NCBI GenBank assembly: GCA_022605405.1
Contig: JABYQQ010000018.1
Location: 930,001-994,000, forward strand
Source of the DNA: Earliella scabrosa
Lineage: Eukaryota > Basidiomycota > Agaricomycetes > Polyporales > Polyporaceae
Length of the DNA stretch: 64,000 bases
Reading direction: 5' to 3'
Shown here: piece by piece, positions 1-11,929 of the stretch
Numbering within the stretch: the first letter of the stretch is position 1
Layout: each line of letters begins with the position of its first letter
Made by a program: the position numbers and the translations under genes
Notes under the pieces: model-generated
Seen by the model: only the letters and a program-made list of their open reading frames with translations
Told to the model about the DNA's origin: nothing
Databases searched by the model: none

Positions 1-1977
1 GGTATGCTTGCAGGAGGAGGAACGATGACCTTTAATGCATGTTTCGCTGTTAGCGGCGAAGTCGGTTAGAAGCCATCATGACGTCGTAGGTACTGGGCGC
101 TCGTACCAAGCGTATTTCTTGTCGCCAACGAACACCTAGGAGAAGACGGCAAGGCTCAATGACACTGGCCTCAGAATGAGGCAGCGTCAGCACCCACCAT
201 AGCGGTCGATGGAACGAGATGGGGTGTTTGGGGAGTGTGTGGATTTGTTCTGAGTTGTTGTGTTCTGGAATGTAAACGCCCCGAGCGCGACGACGCCCGC
301 GACGCTAAGCGTGCGTTATTGGGAGGCGGGGAGCGCGGCGTATGAGAGGCGTTGCGCGACGAGGAAGAACATGAGCAAAAAGTAGAAAAGAGAGAAAGAT
401 TATAAAGGCGGCCCTGTTCGACCTCATAGAATATATCGTCCCCCTCAGCGCCACATTCGCCAAATAGCAGCAAACACGGGGGGCTCGGCCCGTGTGACAC
501 CGTCACAGATAACGGCGTGGCCTGTGCAGGTAGGTTCGCGAGTAGCGATATTCACGCTCTGCCAGGACAAGGCGTGCATCAGAGCGACTACCCCGGAGCG
601 ATCCACAGATATCGACATCTGTACGTGAGATCTTGCCAGTCACCGTCGATATCTGGCAGCATCGTCCCAGCTCACGGCACTTACAGGGCCACGACATCGT
701 CACCGGCCCCCCAGGGTTGCCTTCGCATCTTCGGACTCGGCGAGGGAGCCGCATGGAGACGCGGAGGCTATTTTGCCATAGACCATTCCGTACACTGATG
801 TACGAGCTCAGTGCTCGGAGCGGGTCTGGCGGCTTCCGGACCTATCGGAGAAGCATCGTTACCACCTTCGAGCAGTATCGAACGACTCGGAGCTTCTGAC
901 AGGTGCAGGACCCTCCACGAGGACCCAGCCACGTCTCACTGCGCCTTCCTCGCATGGAACGTGGGCTGTACCCCCGATTATGCCATACAACTGTCCAGGC
1001 AGTGCATGCCATGTCCACGATAAGAAGTTGGCGGCGTGTGGTGTGCGCAGCAGGTGGAAGGCCTGTACGTGAAGCGATCTGCGCGAGGCTCATTAGTCCG
1101 ACGTTCCGTTGTCCGCTGACCGCGATGACGCCGTACAAGCGAAATATAGCGGCAGCCACATGCAGCTGTTTCTCCCGACAGCACGAGAACCCAGCGGAGG
1201 TCGGATCGCCCTTGAGGAAGAACAATTCGGAGCTCGATACTGCGGGGAGCATCGGGAGAAGGATCGGTGCGGTTCTGTTGGCACAGCTTGCAGGTGCTTG
1301 ATTCTTCCGAGAACTTGCGGTACATTCAGCGAATCTCTCTTACTATGGAGCCTTCCGCCGCGAGCTCGCTCCGGTAGAGCAGAAGACTGCGCGACATGAT
1401 GCCATGGTTAGCACCACCCTGTTCGCTGTCAACTAGAACCGTCGTATCCGCCATGCCCCCCGCGGCCGTTTCTCCGCCTTCATCTGTAGCACCGAGCGCA
1501 GGGCTCGCCATAGCATCCATGCGATCACTTGATAAATCCACTTTTCACACTCAATCCACGGCGTGAGCTTCCCCTTGGAGGCGGTGCCTACCGAATTGAC
1601 ACCAACCAGCATCCGGTCGGGGCAGAGCTGAGAGCCGCTGCTCGATGCCTTCATGGAGTTCGCAAACTTGAAGACTTCAGAGCGTCAGATGGACGATCAG
1701 ATGACAACGATGACCATCCCGCAAGCCAGATCAACACTCATAGCCATAGTAGTCAGTACAGCAAGTGAACCCAGACCTAGCGTGTTAAGCAACATCGACG
1801 TTGCCACTGCCAGAGAAAGGCTCTGCTGCATTGAATTTGAAGCTCCGGAAAGGGGCGGGCCGACAAGGAGCGCGCTTATGCACGTGTCTAGTTGCCGTTC
1901 TGGGACTTCGGCGCCGAAAAGTTCTGCGAAACTTGCACGCCAGTACTTGCGCTCTTGACCCGCTACCCCATTCTACC
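1..1977. other. Left-edge region, no supported gene
   Basis: About 2 kb upstream of RRP9. Open frames on both strands are short, overlap one another and show no recognisable domain, signal peptide or consistent splice structure. The first 160 bases may hold the end of a gene lying outside the window, but nothing supports that. The last stretch before position 1978 is presumably the RRP9 promoter. Confidence 0.5.
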
Positions 1978-3997
1978 ATGCCAGACCCCTTCTTTGCCAC
2001 ATCGAAAACACGAAAGCGCAAACGCGCGACCTCAAAAGATGCAGGGCCCTCAACATCCAAGAAAGCTGCGCGGAGCATGAAGGGCAAGATTCGCAAGACA
2101 GAGGCGAGCTCCAAGAAGCGGGCGGCGGCAGACGAGGAACTTTCGGACGAGACCCAGGACGAGGATGACCGGGAGGGAATCGACGAGATGGATCTGCGGG
2201 CTCCGGACGTGGACCCAAACGCGTACGAGAGCGGAGATGAAGATGAGGACGAGACTCCAGCACAGAAGCGGCTGAGGCTCGCGAAGCTGTACTTGGATAG
2301 CGTGAAGCAGGGGTTATCATTAGGTGCGTGTCAATAATTTGTCCGCCTACAGTCCCTTAACTTAGTGTCTCTCTAGCGGACGGGGAGTTCGACGCGGCTG
2401 AGATCGACCGGGAGCTCATCTCTGCGCGACTAAAACAGGATGTGATGGAGCATTCGGGCAAAGTGCATCTCTTTGTGGCGGACACTGTACGTCTTGTTCC
2501 TCCCATATTCTCGTCCCGTGTTTGACCCGCGCAGTATGACCTGTCGAAACCGCCGTCAATACGAACAAAACGGGCTCACCGTTTCTCAGTAACGGCAGCG
2601 GTCGCATCTTCGGACGCGCGCTGGCTCTACACGTCAGGAAAGGAAGGCTCGATCATCAAATGGGACCTCCACTCCGGTCGTCAAGTACACACTTTCCACA
2701 AAGCCCGTCTGGACAAGGGCAAGGGCAAGTCGCGCGACACTGGGGAGGTCAAGGGACACTCGGACGAAGTCTGGGCGCTGGCCATCAGTCCGGATGGGAA
2801 GTACCTGGCGAGTGGAGGCAAGGATAGGCGAGTGGGCGTATGGGATGTGGAGAAGAACGAATGGGTGAAAGGGTTCGGCGGCCATCGCGACTGCATATCG
2901 GTGAGTGCCCTATCTGCTGTGAACTTCTCGGGGCGCGGACCGACCCCCGTTCGTGCGCAGGCACTCGCGTTTCGAAGAGCACAACCTTCGTTACAAACGC
3001 CAACGCAGCTGTACTCCGGCTCGTATGACCGGACGCTGAAGCTCTTCGATCTGTCCACCATGGGTTACGTTGAGACCTTGTTCGGACACCAAGCTCCGGT
3101 TCTCTCGATCGATGCCCTACGAGGCGAGACTGCTGTGAGTGCGGGCGGAAGGGACAAGTCGGTGCGGTATTGGAAGGTCCCAGAAGAAACGCAGCTGGTG
3201 TTCAGAGGAGGCGGAGGCAGTCGGTGGTATGACGACCTGGAAGGTATGGAGGCCGATGAAGCAGGGCCGAAAGGTGGAAAGGGCGACACGAAGTCGGAGA
3301 AGTTTGTCGAGGGGAGCATCGAGTGCGTCGCGATGATTGACGAGACCACCTTCGTAAGCGGAGGAGATAGCGGGTGAGTGACGCCTTGGTCTTCGCGGGA
3401 GCCTGAACATCTGTCACTAAATGAACGTCTTTGCAGCTCCATCAGCCTGTGGTCCACACAACGTAAAAAGCCTGTATTCACACAAGCGCTTGCGCACGGC
3501 ATCGACCTCTCACAAGTCGAAGCGGAGGATATCGAGACCGTCCGAAAACCCCGATGGATTACCGCCCTTGGTAGCCTGCGCTACTCAGACCTCTTTGCTT
3601 CGGGTACGTCCCCTCCACTATGAGAGTATATGGCACTCACTTTCGTTCAGGCTCCTGGGACGGGGAGATCCGGTTATGGAAGCTCGACGCAAAACTCAAG
3701 TCGTTCTCGCTCGTCGGCACGCTGCCAGCGCTGGGTGTGGTGAACTCCCTGCAGTTCGTCTCCCCGCCAAAGGACTTCTTCGCCTCTGCTCCGTGGATGT
3801 CTCGCGTCGAGTCTGAGGCTGATGCGGACGATCCGCGGCCCGCATCGTCCAATGGGAAGCAAATCAAGCTCGCAGCGCCATCAGTGATACTCGTCGGAGG
3901 TGTCGGACAGGAACTGCGGATGGGCAGGTGGATATCTCGGAAGGGCGATGGGTACGTGAACGGTGCAGTTGTGTTTGCCCTCCATCCTCGGACATAG
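1978..3997 (+). CDS. RRP9: Rrp9 / U3-55K, U3 snoRNP WD40 protein
   Basis: Spliced as 1978-2323, 2377-2486, 2535-2900, 2961-3373, 3437-3603 and 3651-3997, giving 582 aa with every junction in frame. The basic N-terminus (KTRKRKR) resembles a nuclear/nucleolar localisation signal. An acidic stretch follows, then the family segment ETPAQKRLRLAKLYLDSV. The rest is a WD40 propeller with repeats ending in motifs such as IIKWDL, VGVWDV, LKLFDL, VRYWKV, ISLWS and IRLWKL. In characterised eukaryotes Rrp9 binds the box B/C motif of U3 snoRNA in the nucleolus and acts in early 18S pre-rRNA processing. ATG 1978 was chosen because it opens the basic tail and upstream codons are not conserved-looking. The length matches the family. 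It is transcribed alone. The assignment is by family recognition; the exon ends are inferred. Confidence 0.93.
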
Positions 3998-4060
3998 CGT
4001 GATCCAGTCTTGCTGCTGAATTCATACGTTGGCGGCGTCCGTCTAGGAGTGCGCAGTCCG

Positions 4061-5400
4061 GCTACACCGAGCTGAGGGTAATGGGCCAAATCAGCGTCGC
4101 AACTTCTCAGTCTACCCTTACCCTCGTTCTTTCTTGTCTTCTCGTCATACCGTATCATGCGAGGGCTCTCTCACAGATCGTTGCAACTCCTGAAGGATCG
4201 CATTGTCGACGAATCTGGTGACGGGAAGTACCATTACGATAGCAGTGGGTATGCAGAGCAGTCAATTCATCTGGCAGTTACGCAACAATCTATCTACTCC
4301 ACGCAAGCTCGCCAACAAGCGCAGTCAGAGCTCAAAGATCGATATGCATCGTAATGTTATCCCACTTGCTTTGGTCCTCCAATTGTTCCATCAGGCTTAG
4401 AATCTCGTCAACTGCGTAGTCGATCGCGTCCTCATAGCTAATACCCTCCGGGCGGCCTGCCTTCCTGACCAATTCTTCAGGATCCTTTGCCCACTCAACG
4501 GGGATGTATTCGCGGTACCACAGGATGTGAGCTGCATAAATCGATCATCAGAGATTGGCTGTTCAGTGCACGAGCGGAAAAATGACAATACACGGAGTCC
4601 AGACGCGGGAGTCGTGACACAATTCATGCAACTCGTTGCATCCGAAACGCTCCCACTCTGGTGTCTTGCAGTTGATGGGGATCATGTCTCCTTTGTATTG
4701 ACACTCGTGGTCTTCCGCATCTCCGAAGTCGACAAACGTAGGCCAGTATTCTCCGTCTTTGTCCTGCCGGAAGACGATGTTTTTCTCTCTGACGTCGCAG
4801 TGTTTGACACCAGCTTTGTGTATGGCTAGCAGGGTGTCAATTACCCTGCGCCTAGCGATGGAGGACGTGTAATTGCAAAGTCAGAAGGAACAGCCAATGG
4901 AAGGCTAAAAGATCTCACCTGAAGTCGAGGGGATACGTATTCAAGGCGCGCGACAAGGGCTCACCACAATCCTGGAGGATGAGGACTGCGGTGAGACCCT
5001 TGTCAGTCTGTCCTATCCAGCATCCATAGAGCGATGGCACACCGTTGCCCTGGAGGGCAGCTAGCTTTGTGTGGTAGATGTCAGCCTCCTTCTTGAGGAG
5101 CTGGACTCGATTCTTTCCATACGCGACCTTGCAGACAGCGACGGATTCGTTGTCCACATTGCTGTCACATTGCGGAAGCATCTGTGAGAGCCCAAGTCGG
5201 AGCACGGGCATTCCAGTGGATTTAAAGTTCGAGAGACGTTCTTTTATGGTTGCTTGAACAGGGAACTGGACGTGTGAGTGGTTGATATACACGTCGAGAT
5301 CGTAGTATGTCATCTTCGCTCCGCTAGCCTCAGTCGTGCGTTCTGAGAGTGGTGCGATATCTGCAGGAAAGCGCAAATGAGGCATGATACTGCTGAGTCG
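4061..5400. repeat. Segmental duplication, unit 1
   Basis: This roughly 1.3 kb stretch, holding the first kinase-like gene and its 3' flank, recurs in the same orientation at about 6757-8090. Identity is high even outside the coding sequence: the 3' flank shares long blocks such as GGGCCAAATCAGCGTCG and GGCTCTCTCACAGATCGTTG. This indicates a fairly recent tandem duplication, or gene conversion. Confidence 0.85.
4332..5385 (-). CDS. Protein-kinase-like protein (copy 1)
   Basis: Exons on the minus strand are 5385-4919, 4851-4592 and 4531-4332, giving 308 aa. A protein-kinase-like fold is indicated by a beta-3 lysine (VCK, about K86), an alpha-C glutamate (KKEADIY, about E100), a catalytic loop HCDVREKN (D175, N180) and a DFG motif (D197). 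All core residues for phosphotransfer are present, so it could be active. It lacks a signal peptide or membrane segment. It resembles the expanded kinase-like families of Agaricomycetes, but I cannot name a substrate. It is divergently arranged with the pseudokinase at 5586, sharing a 150-200 bp intergenic region that may act as a bidirectional promoter. The copy at 7007-8071 has the same exon phases and nearly the same central sequence. Confidence 0.85.
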
Positions 5401-5585
5401 AGGGATAGGATGTGACGCAGAGTCGTCAAGCGGTGTAACCTATGTACTCCGGGCTATGACTGGAGACTGGAGACCTTCAAGACAAACGAACCGTGTGAAG
5501 GAGGTCGGTTGATCTGCTGTGACAGGATGTCACAGTGTCACCCCTTTCTCTGGGCCCCGTGGCATTTACGCCCATGTGGCTCGTC

Positions 5586-6662
5586 ATGTCTACTCTCACC
5601 ATCCCTGCCAGCCTTGTGCCCTCCCTCGATCCATACCCCCCGGACCATACCTACGTGCTTAGAGCAGCCCCAGTTGCTGATGAAGAGCCCGAGGCTTTCG
5701 AGCTGACGGAGATTAAGGAGCATATTTCTTCCCGCGATCACGGCTTGAGACAAGTTTACCGTGCTACGTTGCTAGTACTGGACACATCGGAGACGTTTGA
5801 TGTCGTCATCAAGATTGGGTACCAGCCATACTTCCACGACCGCTTGAAAGAAGAAGCGTCAATCTACCAACGGCTAGTGCCCCTCGAGCACCAGTTCACG
5901 CCTCTATTCTGGGGTCTGTTTACCGGAGAGACGGACGAAGGGCCCACCGCCATCCTCGTCTTGGAAGACGGTGGCGACGAGCTAAAGGTCGCCGTGGTCA
6001 TGCAGCCGACCTACTTCAGGTGTGCCCCTAGTACCCTCTAGCTCTATCTCGGTTGATTGAATGCTCGGCACTCACAGGAGGCGCGTTATTCGCGCATTGA
6101 TCGAAGTGCATAAGGTCGGCGTGGTGCATGGCAACTTCAACGCATCACACATTGTAGTCAAGTTGGTAGATGGGAAGGCGTGGCCGTTGATCGTAGGCTT
6201 CTCGCACGCGCGTGTACACGAATGCCCCATCGACAACTTCAAGGGAACGCTCGCCATATATGGCGAACATATCCCGGATCACCTTCTCTGTGACGAGCTG
6301 GAGGAAGTTATCCGTGAAGTTCAGATATGGTATCCAAGTATGTATTGGTCTGCCGTGTTTTCCGTAACCGCTGGTGCTCACCACTCTGGCTTACAGACCA
6401 GGTGAAGTACTTCGGGCGGCATGTGCCCGTAGAGTGGGCTCATGACCATAAAGTACTCATGGAGCGTGGTCGTAAGCCGCCCAAGAGGTCTCAAGAGGAC
6501 GTAGAGCGAGAGGCAAAGAGAGTCCATCGGGAGCTTATGGAGTTCTATACCAAGAGGCGGGCTTGGGACAAGCTGCCATTCCGCTTGACCCAGGATCCTA
6601 GTCACACACAGTCCGAGTCGGGCAGTAGTAGTACAGTCCAGCAGGTCTCTGACACCTTGTGA
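5586..6662 (+). CDS. Pseudokinase paralog of the flanking kinase-like genes
   Basis: Exons 5586-6019, 6078-6337 and 6397-6662 give 319 aa. Both introns have the same phases as in the flanking kinases, and exon 2 is the same 260 bp length. The ATP-binding pair is kept: lysine in VVIK (about residue 76) and glutamate in EEASIY. The catalytic loop reads HGNFNASH, where the active paralogs have HCDVREKN, so the catalytic Asp and metal-binding Asn are replaced. The DFG site reads GFS. This should abolish phosphotransfer, so it is probably a pseudokinase with a binding or scaffold role. The C-terminal exon is longer than in the kinases (89 versus 67 codons) and basic. An in-frame ATG at 5535 would add 17 residues; 5586 was chosen because the extension is hydrophobic and absent from the paralogs. 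Confidence 0.8.
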
Positions 6663-6756
6663 GCGGGCATGTTCGCGACATACTGTATCGCTCGCAATAT
6701 ACGTTGTTTGTATCTCAATGCAAGCTGTGCCGTTTCCTGACTCGCAGTGGCGAGCG

Positions 6757-8090
6757 GCTACATCGAGCTGAGGGTAGTGGGCCAAATCAGCGTCGCGACT
6801 TCTCATTCTACCCTCGTTCATTCTTCTCTTCTCTTCATACCGTGTCATGCGGAGGCTCTCTCACAGATCGTTGCGACTCCTAAAAGATTGCATTTTCGAG
6901 GAATCTAGCGATGGGAAGTAACGTTACAGTAGGTATGCAGAACAGTCAATTCATACGCAGCAATCTATCTACTCCACGCAAGCTCGCCAACAAGCGCATT
7001 CAGAGCTCAAAGATCAATGTGCATCGTAATGTTATCCCACTTGCTTTGGTCCTCCAATTGTTCCATCAGGCTTAGAATCTCGTCAACTGCGTAGTTGAAC
7101 GCCTCCTCATAACTCGTACCCTCCGGGCGGCCTGCCTTCCTGACCAGTTCTTCAGGGTCTTTTGCCCACTCAACAGGGACGAATTCGCGATACCACAGGA
7201 TGTACGCTGCGTAGGTCGAGCATCAGAAGTTGGCTGTTCGGTGCAAAAGCGGAGGAATGGCAATACCTGGAGTCCAGACGCGGGAGTCGCGGCACAATTC
7301 ATGCAACTCGTTGCATCCGAACTGCGCCCGGTTTGGCGTCTTGCAGTTGATGGGGATCGTGTCGCCTTTGTATTGACACTCGTGTTCTTCCGCATCTCCG
7401 AAGTCGACAAACGTAGGCCAGTATTCTCCGTCTTTGTCCTGTTGGAAGACGATATTCTTCTCTCTGACGTCGCAGTGTTTGACACCGGCTTTGTGTATGG
7501 CCAAAAGCGTGTCAATGACCCTGCGCCTAGCGACGGAGGACGTGTCATTTCAAAGTCAGAAGGATCAGCCAATGAAAACTAAAAGGTCTCACCTGAAGTC
7601 GAGGGGATACGTATTCAAGGCGCGCGACAAGGGCTCACCACAATCCTGGAGGATGAGGACTGCGGTGAGACCCTTGTCAGTCTGTCCTATCCAGCATCCA
7701 TAGAGCGATGGCACACCGTTGCCCTGGAGGGCAGCCAGCTTCGTGTGGTAGATATCGGCCTCCTTCTTGAGAAGCTGGACTCGGTTCTTTCCATATGCGA
7801 CCTTGCAGACAACGATGAGTTCGTTATCCGCGTTGTGGTCACATTCTGCGTGTGTCTGCCGAACTCCAAGTCGGAATATGGGCATACCCGTGGATCGAGG
7901 GCTCGAGAGACGTTCTTTAATGGCAGCTTGAACACCGGGGGGCTGGACATCTGGGTGGTGGATATACGCGTCGAGGTCGTAATAAATCATCCCCTCGGCC
8001 CTGCTAGTCTCAGCAAGCGATCTGCGTTCATTGACTGGGGTAGTATCTGCGGGGAAGCGTAAGTGAGGCATAGTCCTGAGGATAGGTCAG
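6757..8090. repeat. Segmental duplication, unit 2
   Basis: This is the second copy of the block at 4061-5400, in the same orientation. The pseudokinase gene lies between the two units. The two protein N-termini and exon 3 differ at scattered positions, while the 3' part of exon 1 is identical at the protein level over more than 60 residues. Confidence 0.85.
7007..8071 (-). CDS. Protein-kinase-like protein (copy 2)
   Basis: Exons on the minus strand are 8071-7593, 7526-7267 and 7206-7007, giving 312 aa. It has the same architecture as copy 1, with the beta-3 lysine in VCK, the alpha-C glutamate in KKEADIY, the catalytic loop HCDVREKN and DFGDA. The last exon (YILWYREFVPVEWAKDPEEL onward) keeps a common VPVEWA motif that is also present in the pseudokinase. 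The first about 80 residues are the most diverged part and carry a few-residue insertion relative to copy 1. Nothing interrupts the frame, so both duplicates appear functional. The substrate is unknown. There is no signal peptide, so it is presumably cytosolic. Confidence 0.85.
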
Positions 8091-8878
8091 AGTCTACATG
8101 GTCAAGAGACGTGGCAGTGAGTACCCAACCCAACGAACCGTGGGAGTTGAACATCGGCACTACCTCGCGTACCCCAACCGAGACCACGCTGAGACGAGAG
8201 CAACCGAGCCAAGCCATTCACCCAGTAGTGCTCGTCCAAGTCGCAGGCGGACAACCGTCGGAGTCGTGGGGGGTTGGGGTACGTGAATGGTATCGCGGAT
8301 ACAGTGGGTAGATTTCTTGTCCACATTCCGCTGCCACGATTGCGGTATTTTTGGACATGCGCTGACAATGTGAGTGGCTAGGGCTGTGTTTTGGGGAAAC
8401 TGCAGCTCAGACTTCGGCCGGGTGGCGAGGAAGTGAAGTGAAAGCAGAGTGTAGTGGCTGTGCAGCGCAACAGTCAACTTGAACATACTTGATAGGCGCT
8501 TTCTTCCTGACTCCGTACATTTCTCTTCGTAACTTTTATCCTCGTCAGTTCCATCAGAAGCAGATGAGAATGTCTACAAAGCATACTGACGTTAGGGTGG
8601 GAGCAGATGTAAGGTGTTGAAACTACGTCACCAGCCGGCTGGTGCACTTTGCCGCAGTTGGTACTGGCAGTGGCACTGCGGTGGGCCAGAACGACTCGCA
8701 TACTATCATACTAAGTTACTAACAGTTTCGATTTCAGGATTCGGATTGTATACAGACATCGTACTGACGTATTTGATCGACACTACAGGTCGCTTTCACG
8801 CCAACATGGAAAGGAACACAGTTCTCACGATACAGTAAGTAATGCGCTAATGTCACCTGACTGCTAGGCCTCTAGAGT
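8072..8878. other. Intergenic, no supported gene
   Basis: This is the 5' flank of kinase copy 2 (minus strand) and the 3' flank of the secreted hydrophobic protein. Short open frames show no domain, signal peptide or splice logic. No RNA gene was recognised. Confidence 0.5.
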
Positions 8879-9663
8879 CTAGAGGCCGAGAACTGCAATC
8901 AGGCTACCCACACCAAAGCCGCGGATGGCTTCAATGACACCGGGGGAAAGGAGACTAAGGATGAGCGGAATGAGGCCAGCGGCGAGGCCGCCGAGTAGCC
9001 CGAGGATCGCGGCGAGGAGAGCCGCAAGAAGGCCCAGGATGGTCGCAAGGAGAGCTGCGAGAACCCCTCCCAGTACACCCCCAAGAATGGGCGCAAGAAC
9101 TGTCGTGAGGAGCTGCAAGGTACGTCGTTGACGCAGTTGAGGCAGCACATAGAAGAGAGCTACTCACGGTGATAATGGCGGCAAGGAGTGCAGCGATCTC
9201 AGTGAGGTCGAGCTGCTCAGCTTTGTCAGCGCGCGACGCCAGAGCTACGTTGCGGGGCTGGGAAGAAAGCGCCTTGACGGACGAGACGGCTTGGGTTAGG
9301 ATGCTCTGCATCTCGTTAAGGGAGGGAGAGAGTCCGTCTACGGTGGCATCCTCGGTCGTCGCACGTTCTGACGGATTCCCGTCAGTGTCACGAGCATGTC
9401 ACCAGAGGGCAAATCAGTTATGACTCACTGAGAGTCTCTGCAACAGGAACCAGCTTAGCGTGGGTGGCGGTAAGGATGTCGATGAGGCCGGCAGGAGCAC
9501 TGACTGGGAGGATGCTGTCCGTGGTCAGGCTAGGGGCAGCTGCCGGAGCAACATCGTCCTGAACAGCACGGATGCCGACCGCCTCGTGTCCAAGCGGGAT
9601 GGAAGCAGCGACCGCGCTGAGGGCAACAGTGGCGAAGACAGCAAAGGAGCTGAAGGAGAACAT
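8879..9663 (-). CDS. Small secreted protein with hydrophobic Ala/Leu/Gly-rich C-terminus
   Basis: Exons on the minus strand are 9663-9429, 9367-9168 and 9112-8879, giving 222 aa. The N-terminus FSSFAVFATVALSAVAASIP is a clear signal peptide. The middle about 100 residues are moderately polar. The last exon (78 codons) is almost entirely Leu, Ala, Ile, Val and Gly, with regularly spaced glycines (GGVLGGVLAALLATILGLL and similar). This looks like a glycine-zipper or membrane-inserting segment, and no charged residue appears until near its end. I do not recognise the family. It could be a cell-surface self-assembling protein, but hydrophobin cysteines are absent. A TATA-like element lies about 105 bp upstream of the ATG. 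Confidence 0.75.
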
Positions 9664-9766
9664 TGCGTGGAGTGGAGGGGGTGTCAGAAAAATCTGATGG
9701 ATCGGTGAGACAATGAAGATGACTCGAGGGTGGGCCACTGCTGGGACTCGACAGACGACGCTGGTT

Positions 9767-9774
9767 CTTATAAA
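9767..9774 (-). promoter_or_regulatory. TATA-like box of the secreted hydrophobic protein gene
   Basis: The minus-strand sequence TTTATAAG lies about 105 bp upstream of the ATG at 9663. The spacing suits a TATA-directed start with a short 5' UTR. Position and motif only; no functional evidence. Confidence 0.5.
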
Positions 9775-11929
9775 TTTCAACGCACTCGCTCAATTTCTGT
9801 GAATATCAGTGAGTAAACACGTCTGGGGCGGTATTGTCTAGTACTTACAACAGGGACAGGTGGTCCAATTGGTGCTGAGATGACGCACTAGAACTCAAGC
9901 CAGACCTAGCATGTCATCGAGAAGACAAGATAACAGCACGGCTGACATCGCTAATGACCAGTCGAGAGTCAACGGTAAGGAGATTGGGCGGCCCAATGAT
10001 TGGGATCTGGAACTTGGGGATGCAGCTAGTGCATGACGGACTTTGAATGGAATGACACATGCATTTGCAAGTGGAGCACCCGAAACCTTCTCCTGCTAGA
10101 ATGCGATGGACGGGGACTACTATCCAAGGAAGTACCAAGTTGGTACTGCAAGTACCTTGTTCTCGTTACCGTGTATTGGTCCGAACTGGGATTTGGAGTG
10201 AGAAAGGCTGAGACGCATCCCTTCAGTAACAGTAGAGCCGCAACGTAATCATAATATGCAGACCTGAGTATATTGGTCCGAGGATGATAGGATCAAATTT
10301 CTCAGTTATGGCTCACTGTTCCCTGTTTTGCTCCTCGCCCCTCGCTCAGTGTGGCAACCCGGACGGTGATCAGTCAATACAAGGGTAAGAGTGAGAGCAT
10401 GCGTCGACTCAGATATTTGTTGGACTGAGACCCTCTCGGAGGGATGAGATTCGAATGGTGGTGGCGGCGAGTAATGCATGAGGCTTGGAGGCGAGAGCCA
10501 TTCCTACTAGAAACCAAATGAAGTCAGTGTCACGGTGCATACAACAGCTTCTGTCATGACAGAATGATAACGCTTGTTCGACTACGACTGCTGGCATTGG
10601 TCTGGCCGCTTTGCCGCCGTTCGTCGGCGAGGGCCGTTCGAAATTATGGCTGACACCCTCCGCGTCGTCATAAGGTGATCTTGCACTGCGCAAAGTCATC
10701 AGCATCCAGGTTGTGATACGATGCACAACTTACTGTACGGTCGGCAGAAATTTGACTCGCATACCGTCTCGTTGGCAGCTGCCCTGGCACAGGAGCACTC
10801 AGACTTCCAGTGACTGAAGATGACGCAGCATTTTTGGTACGACAAGGCAGGGAAGCTCAGGTACTGAATTAGGAAAGATTCTCGGACGGATCTGCTGAAC
10901 AGAGTTATAGTCCCAATGAGACCGCAATACACGGCCTCGTTCCTGTGGCGATGGCTGAACCGAGCAAGATGAAGTCAGAAAGGACACTCAACCAGGACAT
11001 TGTGTACCCCGTTCCCTCGATCCGGGCCGCCCGTACGACTTTCCTTCCAGCGCCAGACCAGACATTCACCCGCACGAGCTACTTATCAGGATCGCGTATA
11101 AAGAACTCTATCTAACAAGCAGTGCCGGAAGCTACTCTTCTCTTAAATAGCATGTTTGTTCAATTTAGTGGCCTTGCGACCACATCGCTAGTGAGCCATG
11201 ATATCGACTGGTTTCTCGCTCATACCTCCTCCTAGACTTTCAGGGCATACCCTCATCTCTTCGGTGAATCTATTGAGTTTCCATCACAAGGTTCAGAGAA
11301 TCCATGCTTTGCGTCATGCTGCTCTTACGGACTCAGTCTGGGGGTTGTACCAACAAGAACTGATGTTGCTATCCGCGATGTGCCTCGCCGGACGTCGCCC
11401 GACAGGCGGACAGATCGAACCCGACCCCGATGATGGTATCATCTATGACCAAAGTTTCTCATCAGACGCCACTTCTACTGACCTGACCGCCAGCGACGCT
11501 GCTTCTCATGCTCCTCTCAAACAACGCCGGAGCATCTCTAAAGTCGACGCAATATCAACCATTACTGAGCATGTGAGTTGCTCTCCCTCGAGTCAGCATT
11601 TCTGCTTAATCTTGCGTGGCAGGACCAAAGCTACCAAAGTTGAGACGTTGACGAGGGGCTACTCGGATCCTCGTACTTCGCATTCGGACGCGTCTGCTTA
11701 CAGCAGCCAACCACCGGTGAGTTTCATACGTCATTCGTTCTACGCTGGCGTTACTCACGTCTGTCAGTTAGGGCACGCATCCACCTTCCGGAGCCTGTGT
11801 ACCGTCCTCGTGGGCAGTGTCGAGGGCGAGATCAAGCGCCGCAAAGGATGGACTGACAGGGAAGCGGAACGCATGCCGAGACATGGACTCGGATATGCGC
11901 TTCTTCCCAGTTCATCTCTCATGAGCCTG
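9775..11929. other. Intergenic, one weak ORF
   Basis: Mostly no supported gene. A plus-strand open frame at 11198-11932 (244 codons) contains a plausible 50-bp intron (11573 onward, GTGAGT..GCAG), but splicing it brings an immediate stop. It has no recognisable domain and overlaps the decayed copy at 11930-12124 only at its end. A clustered repeat around 10130-10157 has AAGTACC twice as a direct repeat flanking an inverted AGTACCAA/TTGGTACT pair. Confidence 0.4.
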
